64,000 nt of DNA from Paraplanobispora siamensis (GCF_016863175.1 NZ_BOOJ01000014.1:1-64000); one strand, 5' to 3'. Shown: positions 50,150-59,270, counted from the first letter of the stretch. Made by a program: numbers and translations. Notes: generated from the sequence alone by a model not told the origin.

Positions 50150-50791
50150 ATGATCCGGGTGCTGATCGCCGACGACCATCCGGTCGTCCGGCAGGGGCTG
50201 CGCACGTTCCTGGACCTGCAGGACGACCTGGAGGTGGTGGGCGAGGCGGCCGACGGGACCGAGGCGGTGGCCCTGGCGGAGTCGCTCTCACCGGACGTGC
50301 TGCTGCTCGATCTGAAGATGCCGGTCCTGGACGGCCTGGGGACGCTGGAACGGCTGGCGGAGCGGGGGCTGTCGCCGCGCGTGCTGGTGCTGACCTCGGT
50401 CAGCGACCGCGGGGACGTGGCCCCGGCCATGCGGGCCGGGGCCGCCGGGTTCCTCTACAAGGACGTCGAGCCCATGGCGCTGGTGCGGGCCATCCGCGCG
50501 GTCCACGAGGGCCAGGTCCTGCTGGCCGCCGAGGCCGCCGAGGCCGTGCTCGCCGCTCCCGCCCCGGGACCGGCCGCCGCCGGGGCGGCCGAGCCGGTGG
50601 CGCCGCTGACCGACCGCGAGCGCGAGGTGCTGGCCCTGATCGCCTCGGGCCGGTCCAACCGCGAGATCGCCCGGGACCTGTCGGTGGCGGAGAAGACGGT
50701 CAAGACCCACGTCTCCAACGTCCTGATGAAGCTCGGGGTCCAGGACAGGACCCAGGCCGCGCTGTACGCCGTACGGCACGGCCTGGCCTGA
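50150..50791 (+). CDS. NarL-type response regulator
   Basis: A 213-residue regulator with IADDHPVVRQGL, phospho-acceptor Asp54 in LLLDLKMPVLDG, the LYKD switch Lys, an Ala/Pro-rich linker and the helix-turn-helix LTDREREVLALIASGRSNREIARDLSVAEKTVKTHVSNVLMKL. ATG 50150 has GGAGGAGGG upstream. GTG 50126 overlaps the kinase stop and has GGAGG eight bases upstream, so an eight-residue longer form is possible. It works with the kinase just upstream. Confidence 0.9.
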   Translation: MIRVLIADDHPVVRQGLRTFLDLQDDLEVVGEAADGTEAVALAESLSPDVLLLDLKMPVLDGLGTLERLAERGLSPRVLVLTSVSDRGDVAPAMRAGAAGFLYKDVEPMALVRAIRAVHEGQVLLAAEAAEAVLAAPAPGPAAAGAAEPVAPLTDREREVLALIASGRSNREIARDLSVAEKTVKTHVSNVLMKLGVQDRTQAALYAVRHGLA

Positions 50792-50801
50792 GCCGCGTGG
50801 C

Positions 50802-51521
50802 TCAGACGAGCTCGGTGATGGCGTGGTGGGCGGCCACCCGGGCCCGCCGTACGGCGCGGTCGAGGTCGCGCAGGGCCTGGCCCCTGACGGCGATCTGGCC
50901 CGAGGTCAGGCCGCGGTCGTCGGCCAGGCGGATCACCGCCGCCAGCCGGGCGGCCAGGGCGGCGACCCGGTGGGCGCGGGCGGGATAGCCGGGGGCCAGG
51001 CCGTCGCTGTCGGCCCGCACCGGCCGGTGGCCCTGGGCGGGCCCCTCCACGCCGCGCAGGGCGTCGGTCGCCGCGTGCATGGTGAGGGTCAGGTCGCGCT
51101 CGGCCTCGGCGAGGGAGGGAACGTCCGGAACGGCGGCGGCGGCGTCGAACACCTCCCAGCGCACTCCGGCGTACGATGATCCGCGGCGGTCCCGTACCGG
51201 GACCAGCCCGAGGCATCTGCCGGGAAGCACGGCGACCGCCGCCTGTCCGGCCTCGATGGCCGCGGCGTTGAAGGGGGGCGGTCCGGTGAGCCCGAGCGGG
51301 TCGCCGGCGACGGGGAGCGCCAGGCGCAGCGATGTCATGCCCTCGACGCGCAGGTCGGCCAGGAGGCTCCGCAGCGGGACGTCCCCGTCGGGACCGGCGG
51401 CGAGCTGGGGCCCGCCCTGGCGTTCCACGCGGTCGGCGGCCTCGTCGAGACCGGCCCGGCCGGTGAGCCATGCGTTGCCCCAGCAGACGAGCGTGGCCGA
51501 GATCGGTGAATCAGGGTGCAC
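50802..51521 (-). CDS. conserved actinobacterial protein of unknown function
   Basis: A 239-residue soluble protein I cannot assign. The N-terminal half has WGNAWLTGRAGLDEAAD, LRLALPVAGDPLGLTGPPPFN and EAGQAAVAVLPGRCLGLVPV, which look like a mixed alpha/beta fold. The second half is helical (EAERDLTLTMHAATDALRG, AARLAAVIRLADDRGLTSGQI). It is convergent with the response-regulator gene (10 bases apart) and divergent from the ABC ATPase gene. GTG 51521 is chosen because residues from VHPDSPISATLVCW onward look like folded protein and earlier codons do not. Confidence 0.7.
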   Translation of the reverse strand: MHPDSPISATLVCWGNAWLTGRAGLDEAADRVERQGGPQLAAGPDGDVPLRSLLADLRVEGMTSLRLALPVAGDPLGLTGPPPFNAAAIEAGQAAVAVLPGRCLGLVPVRDRRGSSYAGVRWEVFDAAAAVPDVPSLAEAERDLTLTMHAATDALRGVEGPAQGHRPVRADSDGLAPGYPARAHRVAALAARLAAVIRLADDRGLTSGQIAVRGQALRDLDRAVRRARVAAHHAITELV

Positions 51522-51588
51522 CGGTCCACGATATGTCCTCGCACTGCAATAGGTTTTGTTCGAGCGATTCTCAAGGAGGCGTTGGGGC

Positions 51589-52383
51589 ATGGGCGGTCAG
51601 GTGCTTCGGTTGCAGGACGTCACCGTCCGCAGAGACGGTGCGGCCCTGCTGCGGAACATCGACTGGACCGTCCACGAGGACGAGCGGTGGGTCGTCATCG
51701 GCCCCAACGGCGCCGGCAAGACGACGCTGCTGCAGGTCGTGGGGGCCATGCTGTTCCCCTCCGAGGGCGTGGTGGAGATCCTGGGCGAGCGGCTCGGCCA
51801 GACCGACGTCTTCGACCTGCGGCCCCGGATCGGTCTCGCCAGCGCCGCGCTGGCCGAGAAGGTCCCGCAGGACGAGAAGGTCATCGACCTGGTGCTCACC
51901 GCCTCCTACGCGATCCTCGGCCGCTGGACGGAGGAGTACGACTCCAACGACGTCACCCGGGCCGTCGAGCTGATCGACCAGTTCGGGTGCGCCCACCTGA
52001 TCAGGCGCCGCTTCGGCACGCTGTCGGAGGGCGAGCGCAAGCGGGTGCAGATCGCCAGGGCGCTGATGCCGGACCCCGAGCTGCTCCTGCTCGACGAGCC
52101 CGCGGCCGGGCTCGACCTCGGCGGCCGGGAGGACCTGGTGCGCCGCCTGGCGATGTTCGCAGGCGATCCCAAGGCCCCGACGATGGTGCTGGTCACCCAC
52201 CACGTGGAGGAGGTGCCGGTCGGGTTCACCCACGCCCTGCTGCTGCGGCACGGCTCCGTGGTCGCCCAGGGCCCGATCGAGCACGTGATGACCGCCGACA
52301 ACCTGGCGCACACCTTCGGCATCCCGCTCAGTCTGGAGCGGGGCTCCGACGGGCGCTGGTACGCCCGGGCACATCAGTTCTGA
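51589..52383 (+). CDS. ABC transporter ATP-binding protein (YlmA/ModF-like)
   Basis: A 264-residue ABC ATPase with Walker A GPNGAGKTTLLQ, signature LSEGERKRVQIARAL, Walker B LLLLDEPAAGLDL and the switch His in LVTHHVEEVP. No permease or binding-protein gene adjoins it. Stand-alone ATPases of this type are common in actinobacteria and their role is unknown. ATG 51589 has AAGGAGG at 51573-51579, nine bases upstream. Confidence 0.87.
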   Translation: MGGQVLRLQDVTVRRDGAALLRNIDWTVHEDERWVVIGPNGAGKTTLLQVVGAMLFPSEGVVEILGERLGQTDVFDLRPRIGLASAALAEKVPQDEKVIDLVLTASYAILGRWTEEYDSNDVTRAVELIDQFGCAHLIRRRFGTLSEGERKRVQIARALMPDPELLLLDEPAAGLDLGGREDLVRRLAMFAGDPKAPTMVLVTHHVEEVPVGFTHALLLRHGSVVAQGPIEHVMTADNLAHTFGIPLSLERGSDGRWYARAHQF

Positions 52384-52394
52384 GTCGTTATGGC

Positions 52395-52431
52395 TTGACC
52401 GGGGTAAACAAAAGTAAAAGGAAATATCCTT
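52395..52431 (+). promoter_or_regulatory. promoter region of SPFH gene with AAGGA-N4-TCCTT
   Basis: TTGACC (52395-52400) is a good -35. A locally AT-rich stretch follows and contains the inverted repeat AAGGA-AATA-TCCTT (52418-52431). No -10 is certain. Confidence 0.35.
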
Positions 52432-52476
52432 CCCGAGACGAGAGATCCACTTGATTCGACCGTCCGGAGTGGCCGT

Positions 52477-53499
52477 ATGGAACCACCGCTTGTCGTCGCT
52501 CTCATCGTGGTGGCCATCGCGGCGTTCGCGCTGATCCGGACGATTCGCATCGTCCCCCAGGCCACGGCCGGGATCGTGGAGAGGCTCGGCCGCTACCACC
52601 GCACCCTCCTGCCCGGGCTGAACCTGGTCGTGCCCTTCATCGACCGGATCAAGGGCACGATCGACCTGCGCGAGCAGGTCGTGTCGTTCCCGCCGCAGCC
52701 GGTCATCACCTCCGACAACCTCGTGGTCTCCATCGACACGGTGATCTACTTCCAGGTCGTCGACCCCCGGGCCGCCACCTACGAGATCGCCAACTTCCTG
52801 ACCGGCGTCGAGCAGCTCACCGTGACCACGCTGCGCAACGTGGTCGGCGGCATGGACCTGGAGCGCACGCTCACCTCCCGCGAGGAGATCAACACCGAGC
52901 TGCGCGGGGTGCTCGACGAGGCCACCGGCAAGTGGGGCATCCGGGTCAACCGGGTCGAGCTCAAGGCGATCGACCCCCCGGCCTCCATCCAGGACTCGAT
53001 GGAGAAGCAGATGCGCGCCGACCGCGACAAGCGGGCCGCCGTGCTCGCCGCCGAGGGCCAGAAGCAGGCGGCCATCCTCACGGCCGAGGGCCAGAAGCAG
53101 GCCGTGGTCCTCAAGGCGCGGGGCGAGGCGGAGGCCGCGGTGCTCAAGGCGCAGGCCGAGGCCGAGGCCAAGGCGATGCGGGCCAAGGGCGAGGCCGACG
53201 CGATCTCCATGGTCTTCAAGGCCATCCACGAGGGCAAGCCCGACCAGCAGCTGCTGGCCTACCAGTACCTGCAGACGCTGCCGCAGATCGCCAAGGGCGA
53301 CGCCAACAAGGTGTGGATCGTGCCCTCGGAGATGGGTAAGGCCCTGGAAGGGCTCGGCGGCCTGTTCTCGCACATGACGGGCGAGAGCGGCGGCGTGCCG
53401 GCCTCCGGCGCCAACGGCGCCGGTCCGGACGCCACGGGCGGCCAGGACACCGCGGGCCGGGACTCCCACGGCAGGGACGTCCCCGGAAAGGACGTCTAG
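52477..53499 (+). CDS. SPFH/Band 7 (stomatin-like) membrane protein
   Basis: A 340-residue protein with one N-terminal membrane segment, then an SPFH domain (QATAGIVERLGRYHRTLLPGLNLVVPFID, VSIDTVIYFQVVDPRAATYEI, GKWGIRVNRVELKAIDPP). A long Ala/Glu/Lys-rich coiled coil (about 170-240) contains the near-repeat ILTAEGQKQAVVLKARGEAE. The Gly/Asp-rich tail ends in short repeats that continue past the stop codon. Stomatin-like proteins organise membrane microdomains. ATG 52477 has GGAG upstream. Confidence 0.9.
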   Translation: MEPPLVVALIVVAIAAFALIRTIRIVPQATAGIVERLGRYHRTLLPGLNLVVPFIDRIKGTIDLREQVVSFPPQPVITSDNLVVSIDTVIYFQVVDPRAATYEIANFLTGVEQLTVTTLRNVVGGMDLERTLTSREEINTELRGVLDEATGKWGIRVNRVELKAIDPPASIQDSMEKQMRADRDKRAAVLAAEGQKQAAILTAEGQKQAVVLKARGEAEAAVLKAQAEAEAKAMRAKGEADAISMVFKAIHEGKPDQQLLAYQYLQTLPQIAKGDANKVWIVPSEMGKALEGLGGLFSHMTGESGGVPASGANGAGPDATGGQDTAGRDSHGRDVPGKDV

Positions 53500-53632
53500 A
53501 GCGGGGACGTCCGGAGCAGGGAGTCGCCGGGAAAGGACACCCCGCCACCGGCCGGGCCGTGCACCCCTCCTAAGGTGCGGTGAAGTGCCGTGCACCGTTC
53601 ACGGGCGCGAGCCGTACGAGTGAGGAGGGCGT

Positions 53633-54388
53633 ATGACGCCGTGGGAGGCCGTCGCGATTTTCGCGGCCGGTGTGGGGGCCGGGGGCATCAACGCCGTCGT
53701 CGGCTCGGGATCGCTGATCACGTTTCCGACGATGGTGGCGGTCGGGCTGCCGCCGATCGTGGCCAACGTCTCCAACAACATCGGCCTGGTGCCCGGGTCG
53801 CTGACCGGGGCGCTGGGCTACCGCGCCGAGCTGAAGGGGCAGCGCGAGCGGCTGCTCCGGCTGGGGACCGGATCGGTGGTCGGCTCCCTCATCGGCGGCG
53901 TGCTCCTGCTCTTCCTGCCCGCCTCCACCTTCAACGTGATCGTGCCGATCCTGATCGGCCTGGCGTGCGTCCTGGTGGTGCTCCAGCCGAAGCTGAACGG
54001 CTGGCTGAACGCCTGGCGTGAGCACGCCCACCCGCACGGCGGCCCCTGGCTCTGGCTCGGCGTCTTCGCGGCCGGGATCTACGGCGGCTACTTCGGCGCG
54101 GCCCAGGGCGTGCTGCTCATCGGGTTGCTGGGGATCTTCCTCGACGACGACCTGCAGCGGGTGAACGCCGCCAAGAACGTGCTGTCCCTGCTGGTCAACG
54201 CGACGGCGGCGGTGCTGTTCGTCCTGATCGCGGAGGTGGACTGGATCGCGGTGCTGCTGGTGGCGGGGGGCGCGACGATCGGCGGTTTCCTCGGCGCCAG
54301 GGTGGGCCGCCGGCTGCCCGCGCCGGTGCTGCGCGGCTTCATCGTCTGCGTCGGCATAGTCGCGATAATCAAACTGGTGTACGGATAA
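53633..54388 (+). CDS. TauE/SafE-family permease
   Basis: A 251-residue membrane protein with about eight hydrophobic segments and the two family repeats: GAGGINAVVGSGSLITFPTM near the N-terminus and GIYGGYFGAAQGVLL after the central loop. The family exports sulfite or sulfonates in some bacteria; the substrate is unknown here. ATG 53633 has GAGGAGGG upstream. Confidence 0.88.
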   Translation: MTPWEAVAIFAAGVGAGGINAVVGSGSLITFPTMVAVGLPPIVANVSNNIGLVPGSLTGALGYRAELKGQRERLLRLGTGSVVGSLIGGVLLLFLPASTFNVIVPILIGLACVLVVLQPKLNGWLNAWREHAHPHGGPWLWLGVFAAGIYGGYFGAAQGVLLIGLLGIFLDDDLQRVNAAKNVLSLLVNATAAVLFVLIAEVDWIAVLLVAGGATIGGFLGARVGRRLPAPVLRGFIVCVGIVAIIKLVYG

Positions 54389-54405
54389 AACCTACACGTT
54401 ATGGG

Positions 54406-54411
54406 TATAAA
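54406..54411 (+). promoter_or_regulatory. -10 box TATAAA, leaderless start
   Basis: TATAAA ends six bases before ATG 54418, and no ribosome-binding site is present. Confidence 0.5.
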
Positions 54412-54417
54412 TCCGGC

Positions 54418-54651
54418 ATGAAAGGCGACAAGGTAGAGATCATCATCGACGCGGGAGGCACCTCGCGTACGTACGAGGTCGAGGCGACCAAGGCGGGTCG
54501 CCGGGTGGAGGTCGCCAACCAACGCGGCGGCGTCGTCGAGGTCAGCGAGGTCACCCGGAGCGGTACGGCGGTGCGTACCGCCCGGTTCATGTCGAGCCGG
54601 ATCCTGGCCTTGGTCGAACATCCCGCCGACGCCGACGGCGCGGACGACTGA
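54418..54651 (+). CDS. small conserved protein of unknown function, 77 residues
   Basis: A 77-residue basic protein beginning MKGDKVEIIIDAGGTSRTYEVEA, with alternating strands (RRVEVANQRGGVVEVSEV, AVRTARFMSSRILALVEHP) and an acidic end. It looks like a small beta-barrel. It is preceded by a leaderless-type promoter. I cannot give a function. Confidence 0.7.
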   Translation: MKGDKVEIIIDAGGTSRTYEVEATKAGRRVEVANQRGGVVEVSEVTRSGTAVRTARFMSSRILALVEHPADADGADD

Positions 54652-54657
54652 CCCGGA

Positions 54658-54690
54658 CGCGCCCGGCCGACCTGTGCGCCGCCGGGCGCG
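54658..54690. terminator. bidirectional terminator
   Basis: CGCGCCCGGC (54658-54667) pairs with GCCGGGCGCG (54681-54690). It lies between the convergent 77-residue protein and Rieske genes. Confidence 0.65.
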
Positions 54691-54697
54691 AGGGCCG

Positions 54698-55612
54698 TCA
54701 GGTGTGCGAGGGGCGCACCTGGATGATGCCGTCGCGGCGGATCCGCGTGTCGAAGGACGGCTGCGGCGCGGTCCCGGGTCCGTGCACGACGGCGCCGTCC
54801 GACAGCCGGAAGGTGGTCCCGTGCCACGGGCACACCACGCAGGTGGTCCCGTTCTCGGCCACCAGCCGTCCCTGGTGCAGCGGTCCGGCCAGGTGCGAGC
54901 AGCGGTCGGCGAGCACCGTCACCGTCTCGCCCACCCGCAGCACGAACAGGTCGATGTAGCCCAGCCTCCGGGCCACCGGACGGCCGTCGGGCAGGTCCTT
55001 CAGGGCGCACAGGTCGTGCCAGCCCAGCGGGACGAGGTGGGTGACCACCTCGGCGTGGTTGGCCCCGGCGGCCTGCCGGTAGGCCATGTGGCCGCCCAGA
55101 TAGCCGCCCGCGCCGGCCGCCGCCAGTCCCGCGTACGACAGCGCGCGCCCGGCGCGCTCGCGCCCGGTCAGCCGCATCACCAGCGAGGCGGTGTAGAGGC
55201 CGACCGCGGCCAGGTTGGCGGCCGCGTGCACGAGCCCGACCCGCTGCTGCTCCCGGTGGAGCGAGGACCAGTCGGTGATCCCGGCCGCCGCGGTCGGGAT
55301 CGCGCCGCCCAGACCGGTCAGGAGCACCGCCCGCGTCGCGCGGGGGTCGGCCTTGACCATGTCGAGCACCGCGGTGGTGAACATGCAGCCCACGGTGAGG
55401 GTGGCCAGCGGAGGGTGAAGGGGTTTGCCGAGCGGGACCCCGTGCAGCAGGTCGCGCAGCGGCCCCGGTCCGATCCGTTGGCGCACCGCCTTGGCGAGCG
55501 CCCGGATCGGGCGGTCGGTTCTGGAGGACCTCTCGATCCGTCCGGCGAGATCGATCGGAGGCACCAGTTGTCTGAGGCTCCGGCGCCCCGTTTTGACTGT
55601 TTCCTTCACCAT
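54698..55612 (-). CDS. DUF2231 membrane protein fused to a Rieske 2Fe-2S domain
   Basis: A 304-residue fusion. The N-terminal DUF2231 part (about 50-180) has four hydrophobic segments and PLGKPLHPPLATLTVG. The C-terminal Rieske domain binds a 2Fe-2S cluster through CSH and CVVCPWHGTTF. It probably passes electrons at the membrane; the partner is unknown. A molybdopterin oxidoreductase gene lies two genes away on the same strand and could be related, but that is only context. Confidence 0.88.
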   Translation of the reverse strand: MVKETVKTGRRSLRQLVPPIDLAGRIERSSRTDRPIRALAKAVRQRIGPGPLRDLLHGVPLGKPLHPPLATLTVGCMFTTAVLDMVKADPRATRAVLLTGLGGAIPTAAAGITDWSSLHREQQRVGLVHAAANLAAVGLYTASLVMRLTGRERAGRALSYAGLAAAGAGGYLGGHMAYRQAAGANHAEVVTHLVPLGWHDLCALKDLPDGRPVARRLGYIDLFVLRVGETVTVLADRCSHLAGPLHQGRLVAENGTTCVVCPWHGTTFRLSDGAVVHGPGTAPQPSFDTRIRRDGIIQVRPSHT

Positions 55613-55652
55613 CGCCCCCTCTCAAGCAATAGGGACCTACCCGGGAACCGCG

Positions 55653-56258
55653 TTATGCACGCGCCAGATGTCCCCGGCTGATGGAGAGCTCGATGATCTC
55701 GGTGGCGTAGGCCCCGAGCGTCAGCGATCCCTCTTCTATGATCTTCACCTTCTCCAGGACCTGCTCGGCCGTCACCTTGTAGAGCGACCAGGTGCCGCCC
55801 TCGTTGTGGTGGTTGGCCATGATCGGGGCGATCCGGTCCAGGGCCTTGGCGAAGCGGGCCTCGGGGGTCTTGCGCTCTTCGAACTCGTCCCAGAGCGCGC
55901 GCATCCGCTTGGCCTGGTCGTCGGGGAGCAGCCCGAAGATCCGGTCGGCGGCCTTGCGCTCGATGCCGAGCTGGGCCTCGACGGCCGAGTTGTCGTAGAT
56001 GAACGTGTCACCGGCGTCGATCTCGACGATGTCGTGGACGAGCAGCATCGCGACGACCCTGTCCATGTCGGTGCCGGGCGGCGCGTGCTCGGCCAGAACC
56101 ATCGCCAGCATGCCCACGTACCACGAATGCTCGGCGTCGTTCTCCCGCCGGGATCCGTCCATCAGGGTGTTTCGGCGGACGATGCGTCTGAGCTTGTCGA
56201 TCTCCATCGCGAAGGCGAGCTGGGACTGCAGACGATCCTGTTCTGGAGGGGTGGTCAC
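55653..56258 (-). CDS. HD-domain hydrolase (YfbR/HDDC2-like)
   Basis: A 201-residue HD hydrolase: the metal ligands are in RRENDAEHSWYVGMLAM, LLVHDIVEIDAGD and the later ALDRIAPIMANHHNEGG. Related enzymes are 5'-deoxynucleotidases. GTG 56258 is preceded at seven bases by TAGGCT, suggesting leaderless transcription. It lies after the molybdopterin-oxidoreductase gene on the same strand. Confidence 0.88.
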   Translation of the reverse strand: MTTPPEQDRLQSQLAFAMEIDKLRRIVRRNTLMDGSRRENDAEHSWYVGMLAMVLAEHAPPGTDMDRVVAMLLVHDIVEIDAGDTFIYDNSAVEAQLGIERKAADRIFGLLPDDQAKRMRALWDEFEERKTPEARFAKALDRIAPIMANHHNEGGTWSLYKVTAEQVLEKVKIIEEGSLTLGAYATEIIELSISRGHLARA

Positions 56259-56265
56259 CCGCGCA

Positions 56266-56271
56266 AGCCTA
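56266..56271 (-). promoter_or_regulatory. -10 box TAGGCT, leaderless start of HD gene
   Basis: TAGGCT lies seven bases upstream of GTG 56258 on the minus strand. Confidence 0.45.
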
Positions 56272-56308
56272 GTCCGCGCGGGCGGCCGATTCCCGATCGG
56301 CCATGCGA

Positions 56309-58474
56309 TCAGATCGGAGCGAGCGTGACCGGAACCCCGTTGAACACGGCGTTGCCCGAGGGAACGTCGACCTCCGACTCGTCCGTCAGGGTGTTCACAC
56401 TCACTCCGGCGTGCTCGGCCGCGACCCGCTGGGCGCTGCCGGCGTGGCCCCAGCCGTGGGGCAGGCTCACCACCCCGGGCATGATCGTGTCGGTCGGCTC
56501 CAGCGGCACGGTCAGCTCCCCGGCGGCGCTGCGGACCACGGCGTGCCCGTCGAGCCCGAGCCGGGCCACGTCCTGCGGGTTGATCTGCAGCGTGCACCGG
56601 TTGCTCCCGCCGACCAGCGGGCCCACGTTGTGCAGCCAGCTGTTGTTGGAGCGCAGGTGGCGCCGGCCGATCAGCACCATCTCCGCGGGCGGCGCGGCCA
56701 GCCGCCCGCGCAGCCGTACGACGTCCTCGACCAGCTGCGGCGGGGCCAGCTCCACCCGGCCCGAGGCCGTGCACAGCACCTCCGCCAGCCGCGGCCGCAG
56801 CGGGCCGAGGTCGATCCCGTTCGGGGCGTTCAGGAGCGCCTGCAGCGACAGGCCGTAGGGCCCGAGCTTGAGCATGGCGTCCAGGCGCTGCTCCGCCCCG
56901 GTGCCGCCCTGCAGTCCGGCGCGCAGTTCGGCCGGGTCCCGGCCCTCGACGGGCGAGCCGGGCGTCTCGACGGCCCTGCGCAGCATCTGGTCGATGATCA
57001 GCTCGTCCAGCAGCGCCGGGTCGGCCTGCGCGCCCTGACCCGAGGCGATCATCGTCAGCCGGGCCAGGATCTCGGCCTCGGCGGGCCGGTCCGGCTCCGG
57101 CGGCAGCACCGGCGGGGAGAACCTGGTGTAGTTGCGCACGGCGAAGGGCAGCAGCGCGAAGTCGTAGTGCGGCGTCCGCATCACCGGGGGCGGCGGCAGG
57201 ATCACGTCCGCGTGCCGGGTGGTCTCGTTGAGGTAGGGGTCGACGCAGACCATGAACTCCAGGCCGCCGAAGGCCCGGTCCAGCCTGGCCCCGTTCGGCG
57301 CCGACAGCACCGGGTTGCCCGCCACCGTCACCAGCGCCCTGACCTGACCCTCGCCGGGGGTCTCGATCTCGTCGGCGAGGGTGGCCACGGGCAGTTCGCC
57401 GTTCGCCTCCGGCAGCCCGCGGACGCGGCTGTGCCAGCGGCCCGTGGTGTACGGCCTGCGCCTGCGGCCGGTCTCGACCGCGGGCTTGGCGAACATCACG
57501 CCGCCCGGCCGGTCGAGGTTGCCGGTCAGGACGTTGATCACGTCCACCAGCCACTGCGCGACGGTCCCGAACTCGGCGGTGCAGGTGCCGATGCGGGCGT
57601 AGACGGCGGCCGTGGGGGCCGCGGCCAGCTCGCGCGCCAGCCGCTCGACGGTCTCGGCGGGGACCCCGCACAGCTCGGCCACGGCCTTGGGGGAGAACTC
57701 CGCGGCCAGCTCGCGGATCTCCGCCAGTCCCTCGACCTCGACGCCGACCGAGGTGAGGTCCTCGGCGAAGAGCGTGTGGACGATGCCGAACAGCAGGTAG
57801 GCGTCGGTGCCGGGCCGGACGAACAGGTGCTCGTCGGCCAGGGCGGCGGTGCGGGTGCGGCGGGGGTCGACGACCACGAACCGGCCGCCCCGCGCGCGCA
57901 GCGCCTTCAGCCGGCCGGGGAAGTCGGGCGCGGTGCACAGCGAGCCGTTGGACTCCAGCGGGTTGGCGCCGAGCATCAGCAGATAGTCGGTGCGGTCGAG
58001 GTCGGGCACCGGGATGGCGAGCGGGTCGCCGAACATCAGGCCGCAGGAGACGTGCTTGGGCATCTGGTCGGCGGTGCTGGCGGAGAAGACGTTGCGGGTG
58101 CCCAGGGCCCGGATCAGCGGCGCGCCGTACAGGGCGCCGGCCATGGAGTGTGCGTTCGGGTTGCCGAGGTAGACGGCCAGGGACTGGCGGCCGTGCGCCT
58201 CGATCACCGAGGTGAGACCCCGCTCCACGGTGCGGAAGGCCTCCTCCCAGGAGACCTCGGCCCACGACTGTCCGGTGCGGACCATCGGGGCGCGCAGACG
58301 GTCGGGGTCCTCGTCGAGACGGCCGAGGCTGGCCCCCTTGGGGCAGATGAACCCCCGGGAGAAGGGGTCGTCGGGATCGCCCTTGACCGAGGTGACGTGC
58401 CCGGTGTCGTCAAGCGTGAGCCGCAGGCCGCAGACGGCCTCGCAGAGGGGGCAGGTGCGGTGCGCGGTTCTCAT
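56309..58474 (-). CDS. molybdopterin-dependent oxidoreductase (FdhF-like)
   Basis: A 721-residue protein of the DMSO-reductase superfamily. The N-terminal 4Fe-4S site is CPLCEAVCG plus GFICPKG. Molybdopterin-binding features are YLLMLGANPLESNG, VVVDPRRTRTAA and, in the C-terminal domain, NNSWLHN and LPHGWGHAG. No Tat signal is seen, so it is probably cytosolic. Formate dehydrogenase or another two-electron reaction is possible; no Sec or Cys ligand can be assigned with confidence. ATG 58474 has AGGAGT upstream. Confidence 0.88.
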   Translation of the reverse strand: MRTAHRTCPLCEAVCGLRLTLDDTGHVTSVKGDPDDPFSRGFICPKGASLGRLDEDPDRLRAPMVRTGQSWAEVSWEEAFRTVERGLTSVIEAHGRQSLAVYLGNPNAHSMAGALYGAPLIRALGTRNVFSASTADQMPKHVSCGLMFGDPLAIPVPDLDRTDYLLMLGANPLESNGSLCTAPDFPGRLKALRARGGRFVVVDPRRTRTAALADEHLFVRPGTDAYLLFGIVHTLFAEDLTSVGVEVEGLAEIRELAAEFSPKAVAELCGVPAETVERLARELAAAPTAAVYARIGTCTAEFGTVAQWLVDVINVLTGNLDRPGGVMFAKPAVETGRRRRPYTTGRWHSRVRGLPEANGELPVATLADEIETPGEGQVRALVTVAGNPVLSAPNGARLDRAFGGLEFMVCVDPYLNETTRHADVILPPPPVMRTPHYDFALLPFAVRNYTRFSPPVLPPEPDRPAEAEILARLTMIASGQGAQADPALLDELIIDQMLRRAVETPGSPVEGRDPAELRAGLQGGTGAEQRLDAMLKLGPYGLSLQALLNAPNGIDLGPLRPRLAEVLCTASGRVELAPPQLVEDVVRLRGRLAAPPAEMVLIGRRHLRSNNSWLHNVGPLVGGSNRCTLQINPQDVARLGLDGHAVVRSAAGELTVPLEPTDTIMPGVVSLPHGWGHAGSAQRVAAEHAGVSVNTLTDESEVDVPSGNAVFNGVPVTLAPI

Positions 58475-58817
58475 CGGTACTCCTGGGTTCGACGAATGGA
58501 CTCATCATTACCCGGTACCGGAGGGGAAAGGAAGACCCGCGGGCGCCGGCCGCGGTCGTCTCGCCGGTGACGGCGGGGACCCAGATCATGCTCGTGAGGG
58601 CGAGGAACGGCCACCAGGCGCCCCCGCGCAGGGCGGCGGCGAGCGTCAGGATCGTGGCCGCGCCGATGATCGCCGCCAGGGTGATCTCCGTCCGCCGCCG
58701 CCGGAACCGCCCGGCGGACGCCGGCCGCCGCAACCACCGCAGAGACGTCGGCCGCTGGAGCGGTCCGGGGACGCCCAGCGGCCGGTGGGAGGTTTCGCGG
58801 TGATCATGCAGCGACAT
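58410..58817 (-). CDS. small membrane protein of unknown function
   Basis: A 135-residue frame with a basic N-terminus (HRPLGVPGPLQRPTSLRWLRR) and two adjacent hydrophobic stretches (EITLAAIIGAATILTLAAAL and WWPFLALTSMIWVPAVTG). After residue 95 the sequence looks random and overlaps the start of the oxidoreductase gene by 65 bases in another frame. Its ATG overlaps the end of the upstream 76-residue gene. It could be a real coupled gene or one whose stop has drifted downstream. Confidence 0.45.
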   Translation of the reverse strand: MSLHDHRETSHRPLGVPGPLQRPTSLRWLRRPASAGRFRRRRTEITLAAIIGAATILTLAAALRGGAWWPFLALTSMIWVPAVTGETTAAGARGSSFPLRYRVMMSPFVEPRSTDENRAPHLPPLRGRLRPAAHA

Positions 58818-59034
58818 TCTCGTTCACGCTCTCGGCGTATATCCGCTCCGCCTTCTGCAGGTCGAAGAGGGGATTGCGATAGAGGCGGGCCCCGAAACCT
58901 GTCTTTTTAACGGTCCAGCCGAGCCGGTAGGCCCATTCATCCTGGTCCATGCACAGTTCCCGGTCGGCGTGCTCGATCAAACGGGTGATCCAGGTTTTGA
59001 ATCCGGAAATCCCGTTGATAGCGTGGAGGCACAT
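58804..59034 (-). CDS. 76-residue protein of unknown function, divergent from XRE regulator
   Basis: A small soluble protein beginning MCLHAINGISGFKTWITRLIEH. It is rich in aromatic and charged residues (DQDEWAYRLGWTVKKTGFGARLYRNPLFDLQKAERIYAES), so it looks like a folded protein and not a chance frame. ATG 59034 has AAAGGAG seven bases upstream. A consensus promoter about 200 bases upstream and palindromes shared with the XRE gene suggest common control. I do not know a family for it. Confidence 0.75.
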   Translation of the reverse strand: MCLHAINGISGFKTWITRLIEHADRELCMDQDEWAYRLGWTVKKTGFGARLYRNPLFDLQKAERIYAESVNENVAA

Positions 59035-59240
59035 GGGAGGCTCCTTTCGTGGCGTCGATGCGGAGCTCTTGTGGCACCCGGGCTGGTGGCCGCCGGCCCG
59101 GTGCGTTCTTCGCCCTTTCCGGGCCCCTTGCGATGCGTGCGACCGTGAGCCGTCGCCTGCTGCTCTTCCCGTCTCCGCCGCGGTGCGCCTCCTCGATGCC
59201 CCGGCGGCTGCGCGCCGCCGTCGTGCCCCCGCGCGGGGCT

Positions 59241-59270
59241 CTGTAAGCAGATGGTCCTCCCCGATGTCAA
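59241..59270 (-). promoter_or_regulatory. promoter of the 76-residue gene
   Basis: On the minus strand a perfect TTGACA (-35, 59265-59270) and TTACAG (-10, 59241-59246) are 18 bases apart. The leader would be about 200 bases. Confidence 0.55.
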